DNA of 42,411 nucleotides from positions 1 to 42,411 of the forward strand of contig CANNMD010000005.1 of NCBI GenBank assembly GCA_947505655.1, written 5' to 3'. Positions 35,055-42,411 of this stretch are shown in pieces. Source of the stretch: Acidimicrobiaceae bacterium. Lineage in GTDB: Bacteria; Actinomycetota; Acidimicrobiia; Acidimicrobiales; Ilumatobacteraceae. A program made the position numbers and the translations under genes. Positions within the stretch are counted from its first letter, which is position 1; each line of letters begins with the position of its first letter. The notes under the pieces are model-generated. The model was not told the origin of the DNA. It ran no database searches and saw nothing but the letters and a program-made list of their open reading frames with translations.

Positions 35055-37097
35055 CACCGCGGCGTCTGCGTCGAGCGGCCTCGACATCAGGTAACCCTGG
35101 GCATGATCGCAGCCCACCTGGCGCAACATCTCCCACTGCTTCGCGGTCTCCACGCCCTCGGCCACCACCTGCAGGCCCAGCCCTCGAGCAAGGCCCACAA
35201 CCACCTCGACCACGGCGCGATCCTCGGCGCAGGTTTCCATTCCGGCCACAAAGGTCTGGTCGATCTTCAGCGAAGCCAACGGAAAGCGGCGTACGTGAGT
35301 GAGCGACGAATATCCGGTGCCGAAGTCGTCGAGGCTCAGCGTGGCGCCGGCCGTGCGAAGTTTGCGCAAGGTCTCGTCAGGCGACGACATTCCGGCAGCA
35401 GCGTGGCGGGTGAGCATTGCCCGCTCGGTGATCTCGATGATCAGGTGCTCCATCTCAAGGCCGTGGTCGGTCACCGTGCGAATGACTTGCTCGCACAGCG
35501 ACGGGTGGACGAGTTGGCCCACCGACAGGTTCACCGCAAGAGGCACATGTATGCCACGAACGTTGAGGATCTCCAACGTGCGACAGGCCGACTCCAGCAC
35601 AGCCGCGCCGAAGGGCATATCAAGGCCAGCGTCCTCGACCAGATCAAGGAACGAAGCCGGTGCGAGTTCGCCAAGGTCCGGATGGTTCCAACGAGCGAGC
35701 GCCTCGACACCAACGAGTTTGCGGGAATGGAGATCGATGATCGGTTGCAGATGGGCCACCACTTCGCCGCGACCGATGCCGGCAGCAAGCGCATCAGCCA
35801 ACTGACGTCGCTCAGATGCATTTCTCCGCGGCTCTCCGGCCGCACGCGTGGTGGTGCCACGGCGTTCCGACTTGGCCTCGTACATCCGCAGATCGGCGTC
35901 GGCCAACAAACTGGCAACGCTCGACATCGAGTCCGATATTGCTACACCAGCGCTTGCTCCGACCTTCACCGGGCCCACGCTGAGCTCATACGGCGCCGAC
36001 AAGGCCCCCTCAATCCGTTCGGCGAGCAGCGTTGCCGATGTCCAGCCAGATATGCCGGGGGCCAACACAACGAACTCGTCGCCGCCCACACGAGCCACCA
36101 CATCGCCCGGGCGCACCGCCAGGGCGAGACGCACCGCCACCTGCGCGAGTAGCTCATCGCCAGCCTCATGGCCGAACAAATCGTTCACCGGCTTGAACCG
36201 ATCGAGGTCGATAAACACCACGGCAACGGGTCGGCCGATTGCCAGATACGCATCGAGGCACGACAGCATCAATGAGCGATTCGCGAGACCAGTGAGCGCG
36301 TCGTGTCGCGCCATCTGCTCGAGGTCATTACGCACGCGCTGCAGTTCGGTCACGTCGTATCCGGACACCACAATGCCCGCGACAACAGGGTCACTCACGA
36401 GATCTGCGAACTCGAATCTGATTGGTCGCAACTCATCTCGACCGAGACGCTTCATCGACAACTCGACCGACGTATTGAGATGATCCCGACTCATCGAGCC
36501 CATCAGTTCGACCAGCGAGCCCAACGACTCGTTGGCAACAAAGGCCGAAAGCGGCTCACCGATCACGACCGACGGGTCAAACCCAAGGAGACGCGTGAAC
36601 GCACCGTTCACGCTGGTGACGATGCCATCGGCGTCGAGCAGCATCGTGATCGACGGCGAGTGCTGAATCACCTGTTGGAATCGAGCCACATCACCGCCAG
36701 CGATCTCCCACATTCTGCGCTGGGTGATGTCGCGCACCACCAGCACGAGGCCTCCAACTTTTGCGTGTTGATGGTGATTCGCCCCAACAATTTCCATCAG
36801 ATGCCAACCACCATCGGCATCGGACACTCGCACCTCTACCGGAGTTCCATACTCCTTGCCCTGCATCGTGCCCATTGATGCCGCAGCAACCGCGAGGTCA
36901 TCAGGGTGCAGCAGATCAAACGCTGAACGGCCCATCCATGTTTCGCGAGTCCAACCCAATTGTCGCTCTGCTGCGGCGTTCGCATAACGCAAACAACCCG
37001 CCTCGTCGAGCACGAGCACCACATCAGGGAGGCAATCCAACAGGACCATCGCGTCAATGAGGCCCTTCGAAAGGGCCGTTGGTCGGATCGCTAGCAT
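35022..37097 (-). CDS. PAS-PAS-GGDEF-EAL protein (diguanylate cyclase/phosphodiesterase)
   Basis: Two PAS domains; ARVGGDEFVVLA; RPGDVVARVGGDEF keeps an RxxD I-site; HLQPIIDLHSRKLVGVEALARW (EAL). Confidence 0.94.
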   Translation of the reverse strand: MLAIRPTALSKGLIDAMVLLDCLPDVVLVLDEAGCLRYANAAAERQLGWTRETWMGRSAFDLLHPDDLAVAAASMGTMQGKEYGTPVEVRVSDADGGWHLMEIVGANHHQHAKVGGLVLVVRDITQRRMWEIAGGDVARFQQVIQHSPSITMLLDADGIVTSVNGAFTRLLGFDPSVVIGEPLSAFVANESLGSLVELMGSMSRDHLNTSVELSMKRLGRDELRPIRFEFADLVSDPVVAGIVVSGYDVTELQRVRNDLEQMARHDALTGLANRSLMLSCLDAYLAIGRPVAVVFIDLDRFKPVNDLFGHEAGDELLAQVAVRLALAVRPGDVVARVGGDEFVVLAPGISGWTSATLLAERIEGALSAPYELSVGPVKVGASAGVAISDSMSSVASLLADADLRMYEAKSERRGTTTRAAGEPRRNASERRQLADALAAGIGRGEVVAHLQPIIDLHSRKLVGVEALARWNHPDLGELAPASFLDLVEDAGLDMPFGAAVLESACRTLEILNVRGIHVPLAVNLSVGQLVHPSLCEQVIRTVTDHGLEMEHLIIEITERAMLTRHAAAGMSSPDETLRKLRTAGATLSLDDFGTGYSSLTHVRRFPLASLKIDQTFVAGMETCAEDRAVVEVVVGLARGLGLQVVAEGVETAKQWEMLRQVGCDHAQGYLMSRPLDADAAVSWITSYAAAL

Positions 37098-37191
37098 TCC
37101 TCAATATCGGCACGTATGGCGCGAAACTCAAGGAACATGTCGTTCCGACCCAAAAAATACATGTACTAAGCGACACCTCAGCCGGAGATCT

Positions 37192-38421
37192 CTATAAAGC
37201 AGGCGTGGGCCGTACCCCATCGAGGGCCGAACCCATCAGGTCAACAAAGTTGTCGTGGTAAAACGCCTGACGCACTGAGTCGGAGGCATTGGCCAGCGAG
37301 GTCTCAAAGCGCTCGATGGGCCTGCGACCGCCCTCGACATGGGGATAGTCGGATGAGAACAGACATACCTGCTCACCAGCTTGTTCAATGATCCAGCCGA
37401 CGTCTTCGGTGGGGTACGGGGTGAAACGAAGGTGCTCGCGCACATAGTCGCTGGGGCGCTTCTTGAGTCGCTTGAGACGGTCCTCGTGGCGAACGAACGC
37501 ATCAAACGCAGCCTCCATCTGACGCATCCACGAAGGCACCCAGACGGCTCCCTGCTCGATGATTCCCACGCGTAGGTCGGGGAACCGGTCGAAGACTCCA
37601 TCGAAAATCATCGTGGCCAGAGTTTGCGCGGGCGGCACCGGAATGCCCATGTAATCGACCGAGCGGAAGTTCTCGGCGCCACCGTGGAAATCGGCGGGGA
37701 TAGGCAAGCCGTTCACGAAGTAGTTGGGGTCGACGAGCGAGCCCGTGCCGCCCACATGAAACACGATCGGTATGCGCGCCTCGCTCGCGGCACGCCACAC
37801 CGGGTCGAGGCCAAGGTGACTCGGCGAGTGCTGCGGCGGACAGCCCGAGGCCACCAGCAGCGCCGATGCGCCCATTGCAATTGCCTCGCTTGCGAAGCCA
37901 CCTGCCCGATCGAGGTTGGCGAGGGGAACGTACATGGTTGGCAACAGTCGGCTATCTACCGAACAGAACTCGAGCATCGCTCGGTTGTGCGCACGGGCCG
38001 CACCAATCGCAAGCTCGATGTCGCCCGAATGCTCCCAGTCGCGCAAACGAGTGTTGTGAAACGTGTTGAACATCAGCTGACTGGCGAAGCCGAGCATGTC
38101 GAGTGCTCGCGGGCGGTCTTCGGCAATGAATGAACCGGTGGCCGCGAAGTTTTTGCGCAGCATGATCTCAGCCTGTTCGACCGAGCGGTACTCATCGGAG
38201 AGATGGCGCTCGGTGAGCTTGGCAAACGATGCATCGATGTCACGCAGCTGTTCGTCCGGGTCGCCGGTCTGGCGCAGTTCGCTGCCGCCTTGATATTCGA
38301 GGGCAAAGATGCGATCGCGAATTGCTGGGTCGGCGTGATCACGCAACCAACCCGGCGTCTCCATCACATGCGCATCGGCGTCGTGCACAATCAGGCCGGT
38401 CGAGTTGTAGGTCATCGTCAT
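37192..38421 (-). CDS. amidohydrolase-2 family metal-dependent hydrolase
   Basis: IVHDADAHVMETPGW, PIVFHVGGTG, MIFDGVFDRFPDLRVGIIEQGAVWVPSWM, CLFSSDYPHVEGGRRPIERFE. Confidence 0.87.
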   Translation of the reverse strand: MTMTYNSTGLIVHDADAHVMETPGWLRDHADPAIRDRIFALEYQGGSELRQTGDPDEQLRDIDASFAKLTERHLSDEYRSVEQAEIMLRKNFAATGSFIAEDRPRALDMLGFASQLMFNTFHNTRLRDWEHSGDIELAIGAARAHNRAMLEFCSVDSRLLPTMYVPLANLDRAGGFASEAIAMGASALLVASGCPPQHSPSHLGLDPVWRAASEARIPIVFHVGGTGSLVDPNYFVNGLPIPADFHGGAENFRSVDYMGIPVPPAQTLATMIFDGVFDRFPDLRVGIIEQGAVWVPSWMRQMEAAFDAFVRHEDRLKRLKKRPSDYVREHLRFTPYPTEDVGWIIEQAGEQVCLFSSDYPHVEGGRRPIERFETSLANASDSVRQAFYHDNFVDLMGSALDGVRPTPAL

Positions 38422-38491
38422 CGGCTCAGTGTTGCACCTGCGTTCGGGCCAACTCTTCATCGCAGGTACTGTGAGCGGCGATGGGGACACG

Positions 38492-39967
38492 ATGACATCC
38501 AGAATCGTTAGCACCACGGTTGGCTCGCTCGACCCGAACGACGCGCACCCGTATCGAACCGGACCATGGCAACCCAACCGCATCGAGTACGACGCCTCGT
38601 ATGACATCGGCGATCTCCGCATCACCGGCTCGATCCCACGCGACCTTGCGGGCGTCTACTTACGCAACACCGAGAACCCGGTTCACGAGTCCATTGGGCG
38701 CTATCACCCGTTCGACGGTGATGGCATGTTGCATTCCATCAACTTCGCCGATGGACGCGCCACCTATGCCAACCGCTTCGTCCGTACCGCTGGGCTTGCT
38801 GCCGAGAACGAGGCCGGCCATGCGCTGTGGGCCGGACTCGCCGAGAGCCCGCAGCGTTCAGTTCGCACCGACGGGTGGGGGGCTCGCGCGCGACTGAAAG
38901 ACGCATCGAGCACCGACGTCGTGGTTCATGCCGGTGTCGCGAAAACCAGCTTCTATCAATGCGGCGATCTCTATCGCCATGACCCCATCTCGTTGGCCGA
39001 TCTCGGGCGCGAAACATGGGACGGCCGCTTCCCCGCCGAGGGCGTTTCTGCGCACACCAAGGTCGACGAGCGCACCGGTGAGATGCTGTTCTTCAACTAC
39101 TCGACGCAAGCGCCCTACATGCATTACGGCGTGGTCGACGCAACCAACACGCTGGTTCACTACACACCGATTCCGCTGCCTGGCCCACGCCTGCCGCACG
39201 ATATGGCGTTCACCGAGAACTACGCGATCCTGAACGACTGCCCGATGTTCTGGGACCCCCGACTCCTTGAACGCGATATCTACGCCGTGCGCTACTACCC
39301 CGAGATGCCCACCCGCTTCGCGATCATTCCACGCCGCGGCAACGCTGGCGATGTTCGCTGGTTTGAGGCTGATCCCACCTATGTGTTGCATTGGATCAAC
39401 GCATTCGAAGATGGCGACGAGATCGTGCTCGATGGTTTCTACCAAACACATCCCAGTCCCAAAGCGGCGCCCGACGACACCGAGTTCGAGCAGATGTTTC
39501 GCTTCCTCGACCTCGCCCGCATGCAGCCCCATCCGCACCGCTGGCGGTTCAATATGCGCACGGGCCGCACCACCGAAGAGCGCCTCGACGACCGCATCCT
39601 CGAGTTCGGCACCATCAACGGCGGCTACGGCGGCCAACCGTATCGATACACCTACGCCGTCACGGGCAAGCCTGGATGGTTCTTGTTCAACGGGCTCACC
39701 AAGTTCGACACCCACACCGGCAATGTCGATGAGTACAAGTTTCCCGATGGCGTCTACGCCAGCGAAGCCCCAATGGCGCCCCGCATTGGGTCAACCGCTG
39801 AAGACGATGGCTATGTCGTCACGTTCACTACCGACATGAACAACGACCAATCGCAGTGCCAGATTTTCGCAGCGCAAGACATCGCCGCCGGGCCCATTGC
39901 CAGCGTGCTGCTCCCCGAGCGCATCTCGAGCGGCACACACAGTTGTTGGGCGCCGGCATTCTCGTAA
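38492..39967 (+). CDS. carotenoid oxygenase family protein
   Basis: GSIPRDLAGVYLRNTENPV, YHPFDGDGMLHSINFADG, LPHDMAFTENYAILND, VLHWINAFEDGDEIVLDG, C-terminal GTHSCWAPAFS. Confidence 0.9.
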   Translation: MTSRIVSTTVGSLDPNDAHPYRTGPWQPNRIEYDASYDIGDLRITGSIPRDLAGVYLRNTENPVHESIGRYHPFDGDGMLHSINFADGRATYANRFVRTAGLAAENEAGHALWAGLAESPQRSVRTDGWGARARLKDASSTDVVVHAGVAKTSFYQCGDLYRHDPISLADLGRETWDGRFPAEGVSAHTKVDERTGEMLFFNYSTQAPYMHYGVVDATNTLVHYTPIPLPGPRLPHDMAFTENYAILNDCPMFWDPRLLERDIYAVRYYPEMPTRFAIIPRRGNAGDVRWFEADPTYVLHWINAFEDGDEIVLDGFYQTHPSPKAAPDDTEFEQMFRFLDLARMQPHPHRWRFNMRTGRTTEERLDDRILEFGTINGGYGGQPYRYTYAVTGKPGWFLFNGLTKFDTHTGNVDEYKFPDGVYASEAPMAPRIGSTAEDDGYVVTFTTDMNNDQSQCQIFAAQDIAAGPIASVLLPERISSGTHSCWAPAFS

Positions 39968-40941
39968 TTGCCGACGACCTCACGGGCGCAGCCGACTCAG
40001 CCGCCGCATTCACGTCGAGCGGACATCACTGCGTTGTCTCGCTCGACGGGTTGATCACGCGTCGCGACACGCCACCCGACACCATCGTGGTGATCGACAC
40101 CGACAGCCGCGACATGCGCGCCGCCGACGCGTTCGCTACAACGGCCACTGCAATCACACGGCACTCGCCTACTGAGCTCTTCATCAAGATCGACTCCACG
40201 CTGCGCGGCAACATCCGAGCCACCCTTGAAGCTGCGCTATCGGCGATGCCTGCGCAGCCCAATCGAATTGTGATCTGTCCCGCATTTCCCCAACTTGGAC
40301 GAGCCGTGGCGAATGGTCGCGTGCACGTACACGGTGTGCCACTCGACGGCCCCGACCTGTTCGAGCTCCTCGATGGGCTACGCGCCGAAGGCCGTGTAGA
40401 AATCCCAGACGTGCATACCGACCACGACCTCGGCGTCGCTGTTGGCTCGGCTGTCGGCTCGGCTGTCGGCACCACGTTATGGGTTGGTTCCGCCGGACTC
40501 GCCCGCCACGTCGGGACGTCTCTCGCTGCGAACGATGCTGCGTTGAGCGGCAGCGAAAACCTCGCTGCCACACGCCGATCCTGTTCGCGAGTTGTTGTCA
40601 TCGCCGGTTCGCAACACCCGAGCACGCTCGAACAAATCGCAGCGCTCAACCCGTCGACAAATGTCGCTGCCCTGCATCCACTCGACCCCCACTTCAGCTC
40701 CCGAGCCGAGCAGGCCGCGCTTGGGGCCGATGGCCTCGTGCTCACCGGCGGAGCCACAGCCAGAATCGTGCTCGATCTACTCGGAGTGAGTTCGCTCGAT
40801 GTTCGCGGCGAAGTAGAACCCGGCATCGCATGGTCCACTGCACGCATCCGATCCGGCGACATCACGGTGGTCACCAAGGCTGGCGGATTCGGCGACTCGC
40901 TCGCTCTGCAGCGCGCCGCCGACTTCCTCTCGCGGTCATAA
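39943..40941 (+). CDS. four-carbon acid-sugar kinase (DUF1537 family)
   Basis: GILVIADDLTGAADSAAAF, IDTDSRDM, FIKIDSTLRGNIRATLEA, VICPAFPQLGRAVANGRVHVHGVPL, GLVLTGGATARIVL, VTKAGGFGD. Probable TTG start near 39943, overlapping the upstream gene. Confidence 0.9.
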   Translation: MLGAGILVIADDLTGAADSAAAFTSSGHHCVVSLDGLITRRDTPPDTIVVIDTDSRDMRAADAFATTATAITRHSPTELFIKIDSTLRGNIRATLEAALSAMPAQPNRIVICPAFPQLGRAVANGRVHVHGVPLDGPDLFELLDGLRAEGRVEIPDVHTDHDLGVAVGSAVGSAVGTTLWVGSAGLARHVGTSLAANDAALSGSENLAATRRSCSRVVVIAGSQHPSTLEQIAALNPSTNVAALHPLDPHFSSRAEQAALGADGLVLTGGATARIVLDLLGVSSLDVRGEVEPGIAWSTARIRSGDITVVTKAGGFGDSLALQRAADFLSRS

Positions 40942-40948
40942 TGACGTC

Positions 40949-41953
40949 GTGCCAATGACCAACCGTCCCATCATCGCCATCACGATGGGCGACCCCGCCG
41001 GCGTCGGCGCCGAGGTCATCGTCAAAGCGTTGAACCACCCCGAGGTCGCGACCATGTGTCAACCGGTGGTTATCGGCGATGCACGGCGACTCACCCTCGC
41101 CGCTCAACTGTGCGGCCTCTCGCCCCAGATCCGCGTGGTCGCCGAGCCGTCCGAACTCAACACGGACACCGACCCCTCGACCATCAACGTCATAGATCCC
41201 CAAGTCGTTCCGGCCACGCTCGAGTGGGGCGTTGTATCTCCGCATGCGGGCGAAGCCGCCTACCGCTACGTAGCCATCGCAGCACAGTTGGCCATCGCTG
41301 GCCTCGTGCAGGCCATCTGCACCGCTCCGCTCAACAAAGAAGCGCTCCACGCCGCCGGTCACCAGTTCCCCGGCCACACCGAGCTACTCGCGCATCTCAC
41401 CGGCACCGACGAAGTGTCGATGATGCTCGAAGCCCCCGGGCTGCGGGTTGTACACGTGACAACTCACATCGGCATTCTCGACGCCATCGATCGCATCAAC
41501 CCAGCGCTTATCGAGCGCACGGTTCGCCGCACCCACAGCACCTTGCGCCGCGCCGGCATCGATGTCCCGCGTTTCGCGGTCTGCGGCATCAACCCACATG
41601 CGGGCGAAAATGGTTTGTTTGGTCGCGGCGAAGAAGCCGACAAGATCGTGCCAGCCGTAGCCCAGCTCCGATCTGAAGGCATCGACGTCGTCGGTCCGTT
41701 GCCGGCCGACACGTTGTTCTATCGCGCTCGCCGCGGCGAGTTCGATTGTGTCGTCGCGATGTATCACGATCAGGGCCACGGCCCAGTGAAAGTGCTCGGC
41801 CTTGAAGCCGGCGTCAACATCACCATCGGTCTGCCCGTGGTGCGAACCTCAGTAGATCACGGCACCGCGTTCGGCATTGCGGGCACCGGCGTTGCCGATG
41901 AGCGGTCAATGATTGAAGCCCTCAAGCAGGCAGTTGCACTCTCAAGTCGTTGA
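40949..41953 (+). CDS. PdxA family 4-phospho-sugar-acid/4-hydroxythreonine-4-phosphate dehydrogenase
   Basis: IAITMGDPAGVGAEVIVKAL, CTAPLNKEALHAAGHQFPGHTELLA, CGINPHAGENGLFGRGEE, MYHDQGHGPVKVLG, VRTSVDHGTAFGIAGTGVADERSM. Confidence 0.94.
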   Translation: MPMTNRPIIAITMGDPAGVGAEVIVKALNHPEVATMCQPVVIGDARRLTLAAQLCGLSPQIRVVAEPSELNTDTDPSTINVIDPQVVPATLEWGVVSPHAGEAAYRYVAIAAQLAIAGLVQAICTAPLNKEALHAAGHQFPGHTELLAHLTGTDEVSMMLEAPGLRVVHVTTHIGILDAIDRINPALIERTVRRTHSTLRRAGIDVPRFAVCGINPHAGENGLFGRGEEADKIVPAVAQLRSEGIDVVGPLPADTLFYRARRGEFDCVVAMYHDQGHGPVKVLGLEAGVNITIGLPVVRTSVDHGTAFGIAGTGVADERSMIEALKQAVALSSR

Positions 41954-42133
41954 GATGCGGCGCTTCGATACAACAACGCCCAACGCTGTTCCCACCACCA
42001 AGCCCAGAAATGGGAACAGCGTGAGCACGATGCTGTCGAACGCAACGACGCCAAAGAGCACCAGGTCAATTCCGACGAACAAGAACAGTAAAAACCCAAG
42101 CAATGCAGTGCTGATGATGCGTCCAACCTTCAT
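41942..42133 (-). CDS. small membrane protein (63 aa)
   Basis: MKVGRIISTALLGFLLFLFVGIDLVLFGVVAFDSIVLTLFPFLGLVVGTALGVVVSKRRISTT; AGGAGG upstream of the ATG; two hydrophobic segments. Confidence 0.65.
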   Translation of the reverse strand: MKVGRIISTALLGFLLFLFVGIDLVLFGVVAFDSIVLTLFPFLGLVVGTALGVVVSKRRISTT

Positions 42134-42411
42134 CACACAATCCTCCTGAACATCGGACGAATAACTGCAAAGAATCCGGCGCCAGACAGGCCGGTCAACA
42201 CAAGGCTCGCCGGCGCCAACGGCGAGTCGAACGCTCCACCCTCGATCTACACGCGCACCGTGCCAGCACACGTCGCGGCGGGCTCTACATGCTGGCCGCT
42301 CACCACAAACGTGACTCCCGCGGGCACCAACGACGGCAGCTTGTACTCCTCGACGCCGTCGTTCGCCACATTGTCGCTTGTCGAATTCCACGAGTCGATC
42401 GTGACACTGCC
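42133..42411 (-). pseudogene. 3' end of a secreted/membrane-anchored protein gene interrupted by an in-frame TAG
   Basis: Minus frame: GSVTIDSWNSTSDNVANDGVEEYKLPSLVPAGVTFVVSGQHVEPAATCAGTVRV-TAG-IEGGAFDSPLAPASLVLTGLSGAGFFAVIRPMFRRIV-TGA. The post-TAG part looks like a C-terminal TM anchor. Confidence 0.5.

Noticed and set aside
35103-36152. 349-aa plus-strand ORF
   Set aside because: Antisense to the PAS-GGDEF-EAL gene, which has clear domain motifs.
40437-40470. 12-bp tandem repeat giving VGSAVGSAVG in the DUF1537 kinase
   Set aside because: Short in-frame slippage repeat in a loop; no evidence of function.
1-42411. CRISPR arrays, toxin-antitoxin, phage-defence islands
   Set aside because: Looked for regularly spaced repeats and typical gene pairs on both strands; RecBCD is the only DNA-processing system found and it is a housekeeping-type operon.

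Overview
This looks like a GC-rich actinobacterial chromosome segment. Acidimicrobiia/Ilumatobacter-like is my guess from gene content only. There is no CRISPR array, no recognisable mobile element and no rRNA. The left edge cuts a trigger factor gene with a GTG start that the ORF track misses; the right edge cuts a secreted-protein gene on the minus strand. Main blocks: (1) a DevR/DosR-type response regulator divergent from a PAS histidine kinase, followed by a plastocyanin-like/two-domain multicopper oxidase fusion, with DosR-box-like palindromes upstream of both transcription units; (2) tRNA-Pro(TGG) and tRNA-Gly(TCC); (3) an arsenic cassette made of two fusion genes, ArsR-ArsC and aquaporin-ArsC, with a perfect ArsR-type operator palindrome; (4) carbonic anhydrase, haloalkane dehalogenase, CDF transporter, PfkB kinase and DUF2817 genes; (5) a 1783-aa secreted protein with three copies of an 'EVNHPGGxCW' domain I cannot name, plus ASH/HYDIN-like and TIG/IPT-like repeats; (6) TauE, a trimethyllysine-dioxygenase-like protein and an ALDH; (7) a recC-recB-recD operon with 4-bp overlaps; (8) SulP, CYTH-CHAD, PAS-GGDEF-EAL, amidohydrolase and carotenoid oxygenase genes; (9) a DUF1537 kinase + PdxA acid-sugar pair; (10) a small membrane protein preceded by a reading frame with a single in-frame TAG. 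Strongest leads: the ArsR-ArsC fusion with no cysteine in its HTH half, the DosR-like circuit and its predicted copper-oxidase target, the triplicated surface-protein domain, and the in-frame TAG at the right edge. Protein and motif comparisons are from memory; no search was run.
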